A stretch of 36,286 nucleotides of DNA from Armatimonadota bacterium (GCA_030550775.1 JAUQOS010000012.1:1-36286), one strand, 5' to 3'. Counted from the stretch's first letter, positions 6,847 through 15,977 are shown. The notes: generated by a model from the sequence alone, not told the origin. Program-made: numbers and translations.

Positions 6847-7728
6847 ATGATGCTCAAACAAGCGGAATCGGTATACACGCTGCCCATCGGCGACCCGAAA
6901 CGCCAGTACCTACTTACAGTGCGCCCAGGCGAGATTGTAGATACGCACCGTCGCCGTAGCGTGAGTTTGCAGGAGATGGTGCGCCTACTAGAACCCGCCA
7001 CCTTCATTTTAATCGGTGAGCAGCATGACCTTGCGCAGCATCATCAGTTTCAGGCGCAGGTAGTCGAAGCGTTGGTTCAAGTGGGACGCAGCGTGATTGT
7101 CGGGATGGAAATGTTTGATCGCACAAAACAGTATGTGCTAAACTTGTGGACGCTAAATCGTCTGAGCGAGGCGGAGTTTATCCAACAGAGTGAGTGGCAA
7201 ACCCAGTGGGGGTTCGATTTCGCGCTGTATCGCCCGATTTTTGAGGTGGTCTACCGCTATCGGCTGCGATTGGTAGGGCTGAATGTGCCGCGGGCGTTGG
7301 TGCACCAGACCGCGCGGCAGGGCTGGCAAAGCGTGCCTGAGCCAGAGCGGTTGGGCATTCCAGAGCCCGATCTGAGCGTGGAAGACCATCGCAAGTTGTT
7401 TTATGCGCTGCTGGGGGCAGGACACCCATCGGGGCAAGCCACCAACGATAACTTTTACGCGGCACAAGTGGTGTGGGACACAGGTATGGCGGACACTGCC
7501 CTGCGCTACTTGGAACGCACCGTGCCCTCGCCGCGACTAGCATTTGTGATCATCGCGGGCAACGGGCACGTGATGTATGATGTGGGCATCTCCTTGCGGT
7601 TGCGTATGCGCAGTCCATTATCCACTCGCGTGATTGTGCCCCTACCGCCCAGCGGTCAACCCGTGCAAGTGCGTGCTGCGCTGGGTGATTTTGTGTGGTT
7701 ACCCCCGCTAATAAGCGAGCGTTCGTAA
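6847..7728 (+). CDS. ChaN-like lipoprotein-domain protein (Tiki/ChaN superfamily)
   Basis: About 293 residues from the ATG at 6847 (a second ATG follows at 6850). FILIGEQHDLAQHHQFQAQ near residue 54 and VGMEMFDRTKQYVLNLW near residue 83 match the conserved ChaN motifs (GE-HD-HH and GxEMF). A second histidine motif, IIAGNGHVMYDVG, lies near residue 235. ChaN proteins bind haem or resemble Tiki metalloproteases; the conserved E and H residues are the metal or haem site. No signal peptide is visible with this start, whereas family members are often lipoproteins. No clear Shine-Dalgarno precedes the start. Upstream frame to 6676 overlaps the divergent gene and has no family similarity. Confidence 0.75.
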   Translation: MMLKQAESVYTLPIGDPKRQYLLTVRPGEIVDTHRRRSVSLQEMVRLLEPATFILIGEQHDLAQHHQFQAQVVEALVQVGRSVIVGMEMFDRTKQYVLNLWTLNRLSEAEFIQQSEWQTQWGFDFALYRPIFEVVYRYRLRLVGLNVPRALVHQTARQGWQSVPEPERLGIPEPDLSVEDHRKLFYALLGAGHPSGQATNDNFYAAQVVWDTGMADTALRYLERTVPSPRLAFVIIAGNGHVMYDVGISLRLRMRSPLSTRVIVPLPPSGQPVQVRAALGDFVWLPPLISERS

Positions 7729-7810
7729 GCGTGGGGTTGTACGAGGTGGCTTCAGCGATCTATTGCTTGACTGCCTCTCAGTGTGTAGGAAGCAATTCGG
7801 ATGATTTCGG

Positions 7811-7870
7811 GTTCTCCGCCTTCAGCTCGGAATGACAAGGATTTGCCTTGTCATTCCGAGTGAAGTGAAA
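7811..7870. repeat. Dispersed repeat with perfect hairpin, possible bidirectional terminator
   Basis: CTCGGAATGACAAGG (7826-7840) and CCTTGTCATTCCGAG (7846-7860) form a perfect 15-bp stem with a 5-nt loop. It is the best-preserved copy of the dispersed repeat family and lies exactly between the convergent ChaN-like gene (ends 7728) and ftsZ (ends 7887). Confidence 0.8.
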
Positions 7871-7886
7871 AGCTGCGCCTTTGTTG

Positions 7887-9098
7887 CTACTGCCCGCGGC
7901 GGCGCAGGAACGCAGGCACTTCGAGGTCTTCGCGCGAGGGGCGTGTATCGGCAGATGTGGGTCGCTCGGACGGGAAGTTGCGTGGCGGCTCAGGCGTTGC
8001 GGCGCGTGACGGCGGTGTGGTGCCCGTGCGCCAGCCCGTCTGCCCCAACTCCAGCGGATGCCCCGCAGGGCGCGACTCTATTTGCGCAGCCGCCTGCGGC
8101 GCCCGCACTGGCTCCTCAGGAAAGCCCGTTGCCAACACCGTCACTTGCACCACATCTACCATGCCGGGCTTGATGACATGCCCGAAGATGATGTTTGCCT
8201 CATCGGGGTCAGTCATCTCATATAGCAGGTTCATCGCCTCTTGCACTTCGAAAATGCCGATGTCCTCGCCTGTGGTGATGTTGACCAGCAGGCGGCGTGC
8301 GCCGTAGATGGAAGTCTCCAGCAGCTTGCTGGTGGATGCTTCCTGCACGGCTTGGACGAGACGGTTCTCGCCGGTGCCTTTGCCGATGCCCATCAACGCA
8401 GTGCCTGCGCCTTGAAAGATGGTGCGCACATCGGCAAAGTCCACATTGATCTCGCCCGGATAGTTGATAATGTCGGAGATGCCTTGCACCCCGCTGCGCA
8501 GTACATCGTCTGCCATGCGGAATGCCTCGGTCATCGTGGTCGTGCGCTCAGACACATTGATGAGGCGGTCGTTATGCACGACAATCATCGCGTCGACATG
8601 TTTGCGCAAAAGCTGCGCGCCTTCTTCGGCGACTTTCCAACGGCGGGGACCTTCGAAGCGGAACGGTTTGGTGACGACGGCGATGGTGAGTGCGCCCAGT
8701 TCTTGGGCGATTTCGGCGATGACGGGGGCAGCGCCCGTGCCGGTTCCGCCGCCCAGCCCAGCGGTGATGAACACGAGGTCTGCACCCTCCAGCACTTTGC
8801 GGATTTCGTGGCGGCTCTCTTCGGCGGCGCTGCGCCCAGTTTCGGGGTTGCCCCCTGCCCCTAAACCGCGCGTGATGCCGATGCCCAACTGCATTTTGAT
8901 AGGCGCCCGCGACTTGTTGAGCACCTGGGCATCGGTGTTCATCGCGATGAACTCCACGCCTTGCACGCCCACCTCAATCATGCGGTTGACGGCGTTCCCG
9001 CCACCGCCGCCGACGCCGACCACTTTGATGACGGCTTGTGCTTCTATCAGCTCGGATGGATGATGCGACTCTCGATGGGTTATGCGATCCTTTGCCAT
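7887..9098 (-). CDS. ftsZ: Cell division GTPase FtsZ
   Basis: 403 residues. FtsZ is the tubulin homologue that polymerises into the Z-ring at mid-cell. The GTP-binding signature GGGTGTG is at residues 116-122 and the T7 synergy loop NVDFAD, which completes the active site of the neighbouring subunit, is at 218-223. A flexible P/T/R-rich linker follows about residue 325, and the C-terminal peptide DLEVPAFLRRR is the docking site for FtsA and SepF, both encoded in this window. AGGAG precedes the ATG by 7 nt, 26 bp after ftsA. It is the last gene of the dcw operon, followed by the hairpin repeat at 7826-7860. All key residues are intact. Confidence 0.98.
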   Translation of the reverse strand: MAKDRITHRESHHPSELIEAQAVIKVVGVGGGGGNAVNRMIEVGVQGVEFIAMNTDAQVLNKSRAPIKMQLGIGITRGLGAGGNPETGRSAAEESRHEIRKVLEGADLVFITAGLGGGTGTGAAPVIAEIAQELGALTIAVVTKPFRFEGPRRWKVAEEGAQLLRKHVDAMIVVHNDRLINVSERTTTMTEAFRMADDVLRSGVQGISDIINYPGEINVDFADVRTIFQGAGTALMGIGKGTGENRLVQAVQEASTSKLLETSIYGARRLLVNITTGEDIGIFEVQEAMNLLYEMTDPDEANIIFGHVIKPGMVDVVQVTVLATGFPEEPVRAPQAAAQIESRPAGHPLELGQTGWRTGTTPPSRAATPEPPRNFPSERPTSADTRPSREDLEVPAFLRRRGQ

Positions 9099-9124
9099 GA
9101 TGGTTCTCCTATTGCAGAGAGTTG

Positions 9125-10357
9125 TTAGGAAGAGTGCTTAAACCAGCGTTTGAACTTTTGAACGATGCGCTGCCATAGTTGGGCTGGCATAGGGGCCGTT
9201 GGTGGGTCGGGTTGAGTAAGCGCGCCGTAGAGGGTTAGCCCAACGGCGGTTGCGAATGCAGGATGTTGCAGCGCGGACGGTAGCTGGATGCTCCCTATCT
9301 GCGGCGCCCCAATCCGCACGGGCAAACCGTCGAACACTTGCCGCCCCAGCTCGGCAGTGCACGGTAGGCTCGAGCCGCCCCCAGTCAACACGATGCCTGC
9401 CGCAAGCTCGTTATACAGCCCCGAGCGCTGCAACTCGTCTCGCGCCAGCTCCAAAATCTCCCGCATTCGCTCCTCAATCACCTCCGAGAAGAGGCGCCGA
9501 GGTACCCGGCGCTCCACCTGTGTGCCCATTTCGCGATAGGATACCCGCTCCTCTTCGGGCACGCGCGCTGCCAGCGCGCTGCCATATTCGCGTTTCAGTC
9601 GCTCGGCTTCCTCAGGATTCGCCAAGCGAAACAGAATGTACACATCGCGCGTGACTTGGTTGCCCCCAATTGGCACCGCACTGGAGAACACTAATCCGTT
9701 CTCCTTGAACGCCGCGACATCGGTCGTGCCACCTCCGATATCAATCAAGGCAGCCCCGACCTCGCGTTCCTCAGGGCTTAGCACCGCCAGCCCCGACGCA
9801 TACGGCTCCAGAACCATCGCCTGCACCTCCAAGCCTGCGCGCTCTACACTGCGTCTAAGATTCTGCAAAAAAGTTATACTTCCTGTAATCAGCGTCGCCT
9901 CTGCCTGCAAATGCGACGCGCTCATCCCAAGGGGATTAATGATACCTGGTTGCCCATCCAGAATGTATTGTCGTATCAGTGTGTGCATCAGCTCGCGATC
10001 AGGGGGTAGGTGCACCTGTTGCAACTGGAGGCGTAGGCGTTCTAAGTCTTCGGCTGTGACCTCACGGTCGGGGCGCGTAATGGTGATTTCCGCCCGCCGC
10101 TGCATAGACTCAATATGCTCGCCTGTGGCACCTACAATCGCACCTGTGATGGTGATTTCGCCCATCGTTTGCGCCTCGTGCACCGCTTGTTGAATGGCGG
10201 CGACTGTCTGCTCCATATCAACCACTTGCCCTTGGCGCAATCCGCGGCACGGCGCGACGCCATAGCCCACAGGCTGCAGCGTTCCATCTGCATGGCGCCG
10301 CACCGCTAAACAACACACTTTTGTTGTGCCAATATCTAATCCCACAATAAGCGTCAT
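9125..10357 (-). CDS. ftsA: Cell division protein FtsA
   Basis: 410 residues, actin-like ATPase that tethers FtsZ to the membrane. Phosphate-binding loops are DIGTTK (8-13) and DIGGGTTD (206-213), with the adenosine motif GIVLTGGGSSLP near 325-336. The C-terminus (LWQRIVQKFKRWFKHSS) is the amphipathic membrane-targeting helix. The subdomain 1C region characteristic of FtsA follows the first phosphate loop. Its ATG overlaps the stop of sbp by 4 nt (ATGA). SepF, encoded at 31133, is a second potential Z-ring anchor in the same organism. Confidence 0.96.
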   Translation of the reverse strand: MTLIVGLDIGTTKVCCLAVRRHADGTLQPVGYGVAPCRGLRQGQVVDMEQTVAAIQQAVHEAQTMGEITITGAIVGATGEHIESMQRRAEITITRPDREVTAEDLERLRLQLQQVHLPPDRELMHTLIRQYILDGQPGIINPLGMSASHLQAEATLITGSITFLQNLRRSVERAGLEVQAMVLEPYASGLAVLSPEEREVGAALIDIGGGTTDVAAFKENGLVFSSAVPIGGNQVTRDVYILFRLANPEEAERLKREYGSALAARVPEEERVSYREMGTQVERRVPRRLFSEVIEERMREILELARDELQRSGLYNELAAGIVLTGGGSSLPCTAELGRQVFDGLPVRIGAPQIGSIQLPSALQHPAFATAVGLTLYGALTQPDPPTAPMPAQLWQRIVQKFKRWFKHSS

Positions 10358-10713
10358 CCTCGTTGCCGCCTCAGCGCAAACTGGTTCAGATAATACCTCC
10401 TGATTAAGGAGAGATTAAGAAACATCCGCCCGCCCAGCGTAACGACCGCTGCTAAAAATAGGTCAACACCGATGCGGTCGCCCAAGTACGCTAGCAGGGC
10501 TGCCAACAGCGCGTTCACAATAAAGCCTGAGATGAACACATCGGCGTGGAAGCGCCCTTCCAGCGAAGCGCGCCAACCACCAAAAGCGGTGTCCAAGCCT
10601 GCTAATGCTGCCAGCGACAAGTAGGCAGCCCATTCCTCGGGCAGCGACACATTCAACACAAGCGTCGCGATGATGACGCCGATTATCAGTCCTAACATGC
10701 CAACCGCAATCAT
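10354..10713 (-). CDS. sbp: Small basic protein Sbp (DUF1290)
   Basis: 119 residues with three to four hydrophobic segments: an N-terminal helix (VGMLGLIIGVIIATLVL) and a C-terminal pair separated by short polar loops including GLDTAFGGWRASLEGRF, which is characteristic of DUF1290. In Bacillus the homologue lies between ylxX and ftsA, the same position as here. Its function is unsettled; it is an integral membrane protein encoded with division genes. The start overlaps the stop of the DUF881 gene by 4 nt and its stop overlaps ftsA by 4 nt, so the three are translationally coupled. Confidence 0.9.
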   Translation of the reverse strand: MIAVGMLGLIIGVIIATLVLNVSLPEEWAAYLSLAALAGLDTAFGGWRASLEGRFHADVFISGFIVNALLAALLAYLGDRIGVDLFLAAVVTLGGRMFLNLSLIRRYYLNQFALRRQRG

Positions 10714-11465
10714 GGCTTCACCTCCTGCGCTGAGACAGGGCGCGCGTACCGAAACTGTGTGGAACCGCTGTAAGCAGGTATGCGCACCTTGTCCAACGCT
10801 TTCAGTTGTACCATCTTGGGATCAACGCTTTTGATGTCGCTGAGGACGCCGCCGGGCATCTCCAGCGCGCCAATCAGCGTTTTGGGGTCGCCAATCGCGT
10901 GAATAACGAACGGCGAAGCCATTTTCACATCGTTGACATACACCACTGGTCCCGTGCAGCGAATGCCCGTAGTGGCGACGATACGCTGTCCGTTGATACT
11001 GATTGCCTCTGCGCCCGCTTGACGCAGCTCATTCACCACGCGCAGCAAATCGTAATCGTGGATGGTGTACAGCTCAGGCAGCAGCTGCTCCAGCGATTCG
11101 CCCGACGGTTTGCGCGCGCTGTCGCGCAGGATAAGCTCAATGCCTGGTCCTTCCACTTCCAGCAGACCGGCAATCATTTTTGCTTCTTGCAAGCTCTGGC
11201 TCAGCAATTCGGCTTGCTTGGCGCCGCTGGCGAAGGCGGTCTCCAGTTCGTTGATGCGTTGGCGCAGTTGGCGAATCTCTTCTTCTAGGGCGGCGTTGGA
11301 TTGTTTTTCCTGCACATAGGCGCGGGCGAGTTCGGGCAAGCGTGCGCTGGGCAGCTCAGCGGTGCGGATGCGGGTCTGCTCCTTGAACGCCAGCCCCAGC
11401 AGCAACCCGATAACCAACCAGATGGAGAAAAACACCAGTTTTTGGTAGAGGCGGTTTTCGCTCAT
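10710..11465 (-). CDS. DUF881 family protein (YlxW/YlxX-like)
   Basis: 251 residues. One transmembrane helix near the N-terminus (about 10-27) is followed by a coiled coil with E/Q/L heptads (about 45-90), then the DUF881 domain. The domain holds GPGIELILRDS, a central DLLRVVNELRQAGAEAISINGQRIVATT segment split by no gap, and SPFVIHAIGDPKTLIGAL. In Bacillus YlxW and YlxX occupy this place between divIB (ftsQ) and sbp; only one copy is present here. The function is unknown. The protein probably faces the outside of the cytoplasmic membrane, as FtsQ and FtsL do. It has 4-nt ATGA overlaps on both sides. Confidence 0.9.
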   Translation of the reverse strand: MSENRLYQKLVFFSIWLVIGLLLGLAFKEQTRIRTAELPSARLPELARAYVQEKQSNAALEEEIRQLRQRINELETAFASGAKQAELLSQSLQEAKMIAGLLEVEGPGIELILRDSARKPSGESLEQLLPELYTIHDYDLLRVVNELRQAGAEAISINGQRIVATTGIRCTGPVVYVNDVKMASPFVIHAIGDPKTLIGALEMPGGVLSDIKSVDPKMVQLKALDKVRIPAYSGSTQFRYARPVSAQEVKP

Positions 11466-12460
11466 AGTGGCTCACCCCCTGAGTGATGGGGTTTGGCAGC
11501 TTCTGCGTGTGGGGTGCTAATATCAATGTATGCCCAGCGGCGCAGCGCGTCGGTGGGCAACTCCAGAATGCGCGATAAGGTCGCCAGCTGCGTGGGCAAG
11601 GCGCGGGCATCGCCGAAGCGCACTTGCAACGGCACGGTTTCGGAACCGCGTTTCACGCTCAGCCACAGGCGAATACCGTGCGTCCGCGAAAGCTGCACAC
11701 GCGGTTGCATAACCTCGCGGTGCGAATGCAGTGCCTGTAGAATCGTAAACGCCTTACGCATCTCGCCTTCCACCAATGCCCCGCGCGTGGGTAGTTGGTA
11801 GCCATCGCTCAGCCGAATCACACCCGCGAAAGGGGATCTGCTAAGGTTCGGGGGTACAAAGGCGAGTCCTGCTGGATCGAGGCATAGGCGTGTGCCTTGA
11901 GCATCTTCAACGGCGATGAAGGGCGTGCGCGGTTGTACATACACTGCCACCTGCCCGACACCTGCAGCACGCCAGTGCGCTGCTTGTACCCAGTCCAGCG
12001 CGAGTAAAGTGCGCTCCAGTTGGCGCGGAGCGTCGGAGAGCGCAAGCGGCGTGCGCCAGTGGGTGCGAATCAGCGATTCCACGGCTCGGTGCGCCTGCGG
12101 CGGCACGCCATACACCTGTACACGCGTGATTTGCGTGCGCGGCGAGAACCAAAGGCTTAGCACGAGTGCGCTCAGCACCGCTGCCCATCCTAGCGGCTCG
12201 GCATTTCGCCACAGCCAGCGTCCCAGTGGCGCCCATCGGCTCGGTTTGCGGACGCGCCGCGCCATCGGCTTGGCAGGCGGCGTGAGGCGGAACTTACCTG
12301 TCGGCTCCTGAATGGGCACAGCGGTACGCTTAGGCGCAGCGGCGGGACGTGAGGGCGTTATGGAAGCTGCCCGCGGCGGTTCTGCCACCGTCAGCGGCGG
12401 CAGAGGCGTCCCCGTGTGAATACGCACACGCACACCACGCTCACGCTTGCGCACTTTCAT
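11462..12460 (-). CDS. ftsQ: Cell division protein FtsQ/DivIB
   Basis: 332 residues. A long basic, proline-rich cytoplasmic region (1-90) is followed by one transmembrane helix (LGWAAVLSALVLSLWFS, about 93-109). A POTRA domain starts with ITRVQVYGVPPQAHRAVESL near 113. The beta domain (LCLDPAGLAFVPP, then VQLSRTHGIRLWLSV and VQVRFGDARALPTQLATLSRIL) follows. FtsQ forms a complex with FtsL (and FtsB) that signals to FtsW-FtsI. The N-terminal extension of about 90 residues is longer than in many homologues. Overlap of 4 nt with murC/ddl upstream and with DUF881 downstream. Confidence 0.92.
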   Translation of the reverse strand: MKVRKRERGVRVRIHTGTPLPPLTVAEPPRAASITPSRPAAAPKRTAVPIQEPTGKFRLTPPAKPMARRVRKPSRWAPLGRWLWRNAEPLGWAAVLSALVLSLWFSPRTQITRVQVYGVPPQAHRAVESLIRTHWRTPLALSDAPRQLERTLLALDWVQAAHWRAAGVGQVAVYVQPRTPFIAVEDAQGTRLCLDPAGLAFVPPNLSRSPFAGVIRLSDGYQLPTRGALVEGEMRKAFTILQALHSHREVMQPRVQLSRTHGIRLWLSVKRGSETVPLQVRFGDARALPTQLATLSRILELPTDALRRWAYIDISTPHAEAAKPHHSGGEPL

Positions 12461-14859
12461 ACGCCCTCCAGTGCGTCGCTGAGGATGCGTTCAATCAGTT
12501 CGCTAAAACTGATGCCCGCTGCCTCTGCGCTACGCGGCAGCAGTGAGGTGGGCGTCAAGCCTGGTATCGTGTTCACCTCCAGCACATACGGGGTTGTGTC
12601 GCGCACAATTATGTCCACGCGGCTCATGCCCGCGCAGCCTAGCGCCAGGTGCGCGGCGACCGCCGTTTCCTGAAGCAAGTGCAGGATTTCTTGAGGCAGG
12701 CGCGCGGGCACAATCTCTTCGGTGGCGCCAGGCACATACTTGGCTTGGAAGTCGTAATAACCGCCTTTGGGCACGATTTCGACAGGGGGCAGCGCCTGCG
12801 GCTCGCGCTTGCCTAGCACGGGCACTGACACCTCGATACCTTGGATTAGCTCCTCCACCAGCGCGGCGGTGTCGTAGGCGAGTGCCTTGTGCAAGGCGCG
12901 GGGCAGCTCGTGCCAGTGAAACACGCGCATTGCACCCAGTGTGGAGCCCCCTTGATTGGGCTTGACCATCAGCGGGAGTTGCAGCCGCCGCTGAATGCGC
13001 AGCAGGGTCATGTCGTCGGCGTCGCAAACCAGCAGCGCCTCGGGCGTGGTCAGCCCCGCCTCGCGAAACAGCGTCTTAGCAGCGAACTTGTTCATCGCCA
13101 GCGCACTCGCAAGCACGCCTGAGCCTGTATAGGGGATGCCCAACAACTCCAGCAAGCCCTGAATCGAGCCGTCCTCGCCGTGTTTGCCGTGCAGCGCGAT
13201 GAACGCCACATCGGGTCGCTCGCGGGTAAGCAGCTCTTCCAGCCCCCAGAAGCCCTCTTTGCCCCTCCGCAGCGATGGGTCAACAGGAATTGCATGGTAT
13301 TTGACAGGATCCAACGCTTGGATCACGCGCATGCCCGACAGCAGCGACACATCGCGTTCGGGCGAGTCGCCCCCCATCAACACCGCCACCGTGAGGCGAC
13401 GCACTTGCCCGCGTGCTTCCAGACGGCGCAGCAGCAGCGGCGCGATTTTATCAATGTCGCCCGCGCCCATCAGCACCACCACATCGTTGGGGCGCAGGTA
13501 AGGCGTCAGCCGCTGCGGGATCTGCTCCTTCACAGGCACATACAGGGTGGGTGGTGTGTCGCGCTCCAGCAAGCCGTCGGCAATCAGTGCGGCACTAACG
13601 CCCGGAATCGGCTGCTCGCGTGCGGGGTAGATATCGGTCACCACTACGAAATCCGCCATTGCAAGGCTGTCAATGAGCCCGTGGAGTTGGTCGCGCGTGC
13701 GGCTATATAGATGGGGCTGATACACCACCACAACCCGCCGATTGGGGAAGCGTTGGCGCAGGGCACTCAGCGCAGCGCGGATTTCGGTGGGGTGGTGCGC
13801 GTAGTCATCCACGAGTGTAATGCTCATCGCCTCCCCAACAATCTCTTGGCGGCGTTTCACGCCTCGAAACTGCGCCAGTGCGCTCACAATCGTGTCAGTG
13901 GGGACGCCTAACAGCAGCGCAATGCAGATTGCCCCTAGCGCATTCTGCACATTCTGCTCGCCCAAGTAGGGGATGCGCACAATCGGCTCCGCGTCGGAAA
14001 GCCAGTGGCTGTTGTGCACACGGAACTCGGTGTAGGTCGGCGTACGCTCGATGATTTCCGCTTCTAAGTCGTTGTGCGCCCCCAGCCCATACAGGATAGG
14101 CGGTCGCTCGTGCCCGCCCATGCCGTGCAGCAGTTTCGCCATTTGGCGCACGCCAGGGCTATCGCCGCAGGCAATCAGATAGCCCTCCGACGGCACGCGC
14201 TTAGCGAAATTCGCAAAACTTTTCAACAACCGATCAAATGTGCCGTGATAATCTAAATGGTCTGCCTCGATATTGGTGATAAGTGCAATGTAGGGATGCA
14301 GGTCAAGGAACGAGTCGTACGCCTCGCAGGCTTCCACCACTGCCCATTCGCTGTTGCCTAGGCGGAGATTGCCCTGCCATGGAGGTGGCATCGGCACATC
14401 GGCGCCGATGAGCACGGTCGGGTCATAACCAGCAGCCTCTAAGATGGTAGCGGTCATCGCGGTGGTGGTTGATTTGCCGTGCGTACCCGCGATAGCGATG
14501 ACTTTGTAGTCGCGCAGCAGCCATGCCAGCAGCTGTGAGCGTCGCCAGATGGGCAGGTCGCGGCGCAACGCTTCGATCACTTCGGGGTTGTCGGGGTGGA
14601 TGGCGTCGGAGACCACCAGCCAGTCGGGTTGCCCCATGCGAGTGGAATCGTGTGGGGTATAGGCGTCAATGCCTAGTGTGCGCAGCGCTTCCAGCGTGGG
14701 TGATTCTACAAGGTCGGAGCCGCTCACGGAAATGCCTTTATGATGCAGCCAGCGCGCCAGAGCCGACATGCCTGCCCCGCCGATGCCCACTAAATGAAAG
14801 CGCGTGGTCGGCTCGGGTTCGCGCTGCGTGGTTAGCCGAATGCCTGTGGGCGAATACAT
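12457..14859 (-). CDS. murC/ddl: Fused UDP-MurNAc-L-alanine ligase / D-Ala-D-Ala ligase (MurC-Ddl)
   Basis: 800 residues, two complete enzymes in one frame. MurC occupies about 20-485: GIGGAGMS (25-32) for nucleotide binding, GTHGKSTTT (125-133) as the P-loop, and DDYAHHP (351-357). It adds L-Ala to UDP-MurNAc. Ddl occupies about 488-800: HGKHGEDG (557-564), the ATP-grasp loop GGST (637-640) and EVNTIPG (761-767). It makes the D-Ala-D-Ala that MurF uses. The linker is only a few residues (RRLEARGQVRR). MurC-Ddl fusions are known in Chlamydiae. The start at 14859 is set by GGAGGAGG 7-8 nt upstream and overlaps murG by 28 bp. No frameshift or internal stop is seen, so the fusion is real in this sequence. 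murB, often found between these two genes, is absent. Confidence 0.96.
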   Translation of the reverse strand: MYSPTGIRLTTQREPEPTTRFHLVGIGGAGMSALARWLHHKGISVSGSDLVESPTLEALRTLGIDAYTPHDSTRMGQPDWLVVSDAIHPDNPEVIEALRRDLPIWRRSQLLAWLLRDYKVIAIAGTHGKSTTTAMTATILEAAGYDPTVLIGADVPMPPPWQGNLRLGNSEWAVVEACEAYDSFLDLHPYIALITNIEADHLDYHGTFDRLLKSFANFAKRVPSEGYLIACGDSPGVRQMAKLLHGMGGHERPPILYGLGAHNDLEAEIIERTPTYTEFRVHNSHWLSDAEPIVRIPYLGEQNVQNALGAICIALLLGVPTDTIVSALAQFRGVKRRQEIVGEAMSITLVDDYAHHPTEIRAALSALRQRFPNRRVVVVYQPHLYSRTRDQLHGLIDSLAMADFVVVTDIYPAREQPIPGVSAALIADGLLERDTPPTLYVPVKEQIPQRLTPYLRPNDVVVLMGAGDIDKIAPLLLRRLEARGQVRRLTVAVLMGGDSPERDVSLLSGMRVIQALDPVKYHAIPVDPSLRRGKEGFWGLEELLTRERPDVAFIALHGKHGEDGSIQGLLELLGIPYTGSGVLASALAMNKFAAKTLFREAGLTTPEALLVCDADDMTLLRIQRRLQLPLMVKPNQGGSTLGAMRVFHWHELPRALHKALAYDTAALVEELIQGIEVSVPVLGKREPQALPPVEIVPKGGYYDFQAKYVPGATEEIVPARLPQEILHLLQETAVAAHLALGCAGMSRVDIIVRDTTPYVLEVNTIPGLTPTSLLPRSAEAAGISFSELIERILSDALEGV

Positions 14860-15944
14860 GCGCCAACCTCCTCCAGCAATTGCACGACACGCTCGGTCGC
14901 GTTGGGGATTGCCCACTGGCGCGCGGCGGTTTGCATGTGCGCGCGCAAGTTGGGGCAGTCGCGCAGGGCAAGCAGCCGCTCCGCCAACACTTGGGGGGAC
15001 AGGTCCGCTTGCTCAATTACTTGCGCTGCGCCTCGTGTCGCCAACGCCTGTGAATTATACCGTTGATGCCCCCCCGCCGCGTGCGGATATGGCACGATAA
15101 TCATCGGCAATCCGTTGAGTGCAAACTCGGTGAGGCTACCTGCCCCGCCCCGCCCCACCACCACATCGGCGGCACGGTAGGCAATGCCCATCTCCTGCGC
15201 GCTAAGGAACGGACGCGGATAGTAGTTGCCATTTAGCCCCAGTCGCTCGGCAGTGGCGCGCACTAAATCAAAATGTTGCTCGCCCGTAAGATGCAACCAC
15301 TGCAGCGCTCCCGACGGCAGATATTGCACCGTGTTGAGCACCGCCTCGTTCAGCGACTGTGCCCCTTGACTGCCACCCACCACCAACACGGTGAACAGCT
15401 CGCGTTTGAGCCCAAAATGTGCGCGCGCCCTGCCCTGCTCCAAGTGCGGTTGGTACACTTCAGGGCGCAATGGCAAGCCCGTACGCACCACCGGCACTCC
15501 GCGAAAGGCGTGAGCTGCCTCCTCGAAGTTGATGCACACCGTGTGGGCGCGTCGCGCCAGCCAGCGATTAGCCTTGCCCGGCAAGGCATCTGGCTCCAGC
15601 AGCACCAGCCCCTGACCTTGTCTCAAGTACGCCATCGCAATGGGTATGGAAGCATAGCCCCCTGTTGTGAACAGCAGCTCTGCACCGAACTCTTGGAGCA
15701 GGCGACGGGCTTCGCGGCTGGCGCGCCAAATCGTGAGCACCACCGACCACGGCGTGCGCTTCGTGGAGCGTAGCCCGCTCATCTCCAGCAGGACATGGGG
15801 CACAGGCAGGGGCACGCGCCCCTCAATGCCGTGCTTAGCACCGAGATACAACACGGCATGCCCGCGTGCTTGGAGTGCCTGCGCTACGGTCAGCGCAGGA
15901 AACAGATGTCCGCCCGTAATACCGCCTGCGATTGCAACGTTCAT
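14832..15944 (-). CDS. murG: UDP-GlcNAc:lipid I GlcNAc transferase MurG
   Basis: 370 residues, GT-B fold (GT28). It transfers GlcNAc to lipid I to give lipid II on the inner face of the cytoplasmic membrane. The N-terminal glycine loop GITGGHLFPA (8-17) is the MurG G-loop 1. The second domain holds VVGGSQGAQSLNEAV near 190 and the sugar nucleotide site GRGGAGSLTEFALNGLPMII near 264, followed by PHAAGGHQRYNS. The gene lies 33 bp after ftsW. A Shine-Dalgarno-like GGAG lies 5-7 nt before the ATG. The 3' end overlaps murC/ddl. Confidence 0.96.
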   Translation of the reverse strand: MNVAIAGGITGGHLFPALTVAQALQARGHAVLYLGAKHGIEGRVPLPVPHVLLEMSGLRSTKRTPWSVVLTIWRASREARRLLQEFGAELLFTTGGYASIPIAMAYLRQGQGLVLLEPDALPGKANRWLARRAHTVCINFEEAAHAFRGVPVVRTGLPLRPEVYQPHLEQGRARAHFGLKRELFTVLVVGGSQGAQSLNEAVLNTVQYLPSGALQWLHLTGEQHFDLVRATAERLGLNGNYYPRPFLSAQEMGIAYRAADVVVGRGGAGSLTEFALNGLPMIIVPYPHAAGGHQRYNSQALATRGAAQVIEQADLSPQVLAERLLALRDCPNLRAHMQTAARQWAIPNATERVVQLLEEVGACIRPQAFG

Positions 15945-15977
15945 GGTCTCTCCGTAGGAGTGGCGAGGACACAGTGG

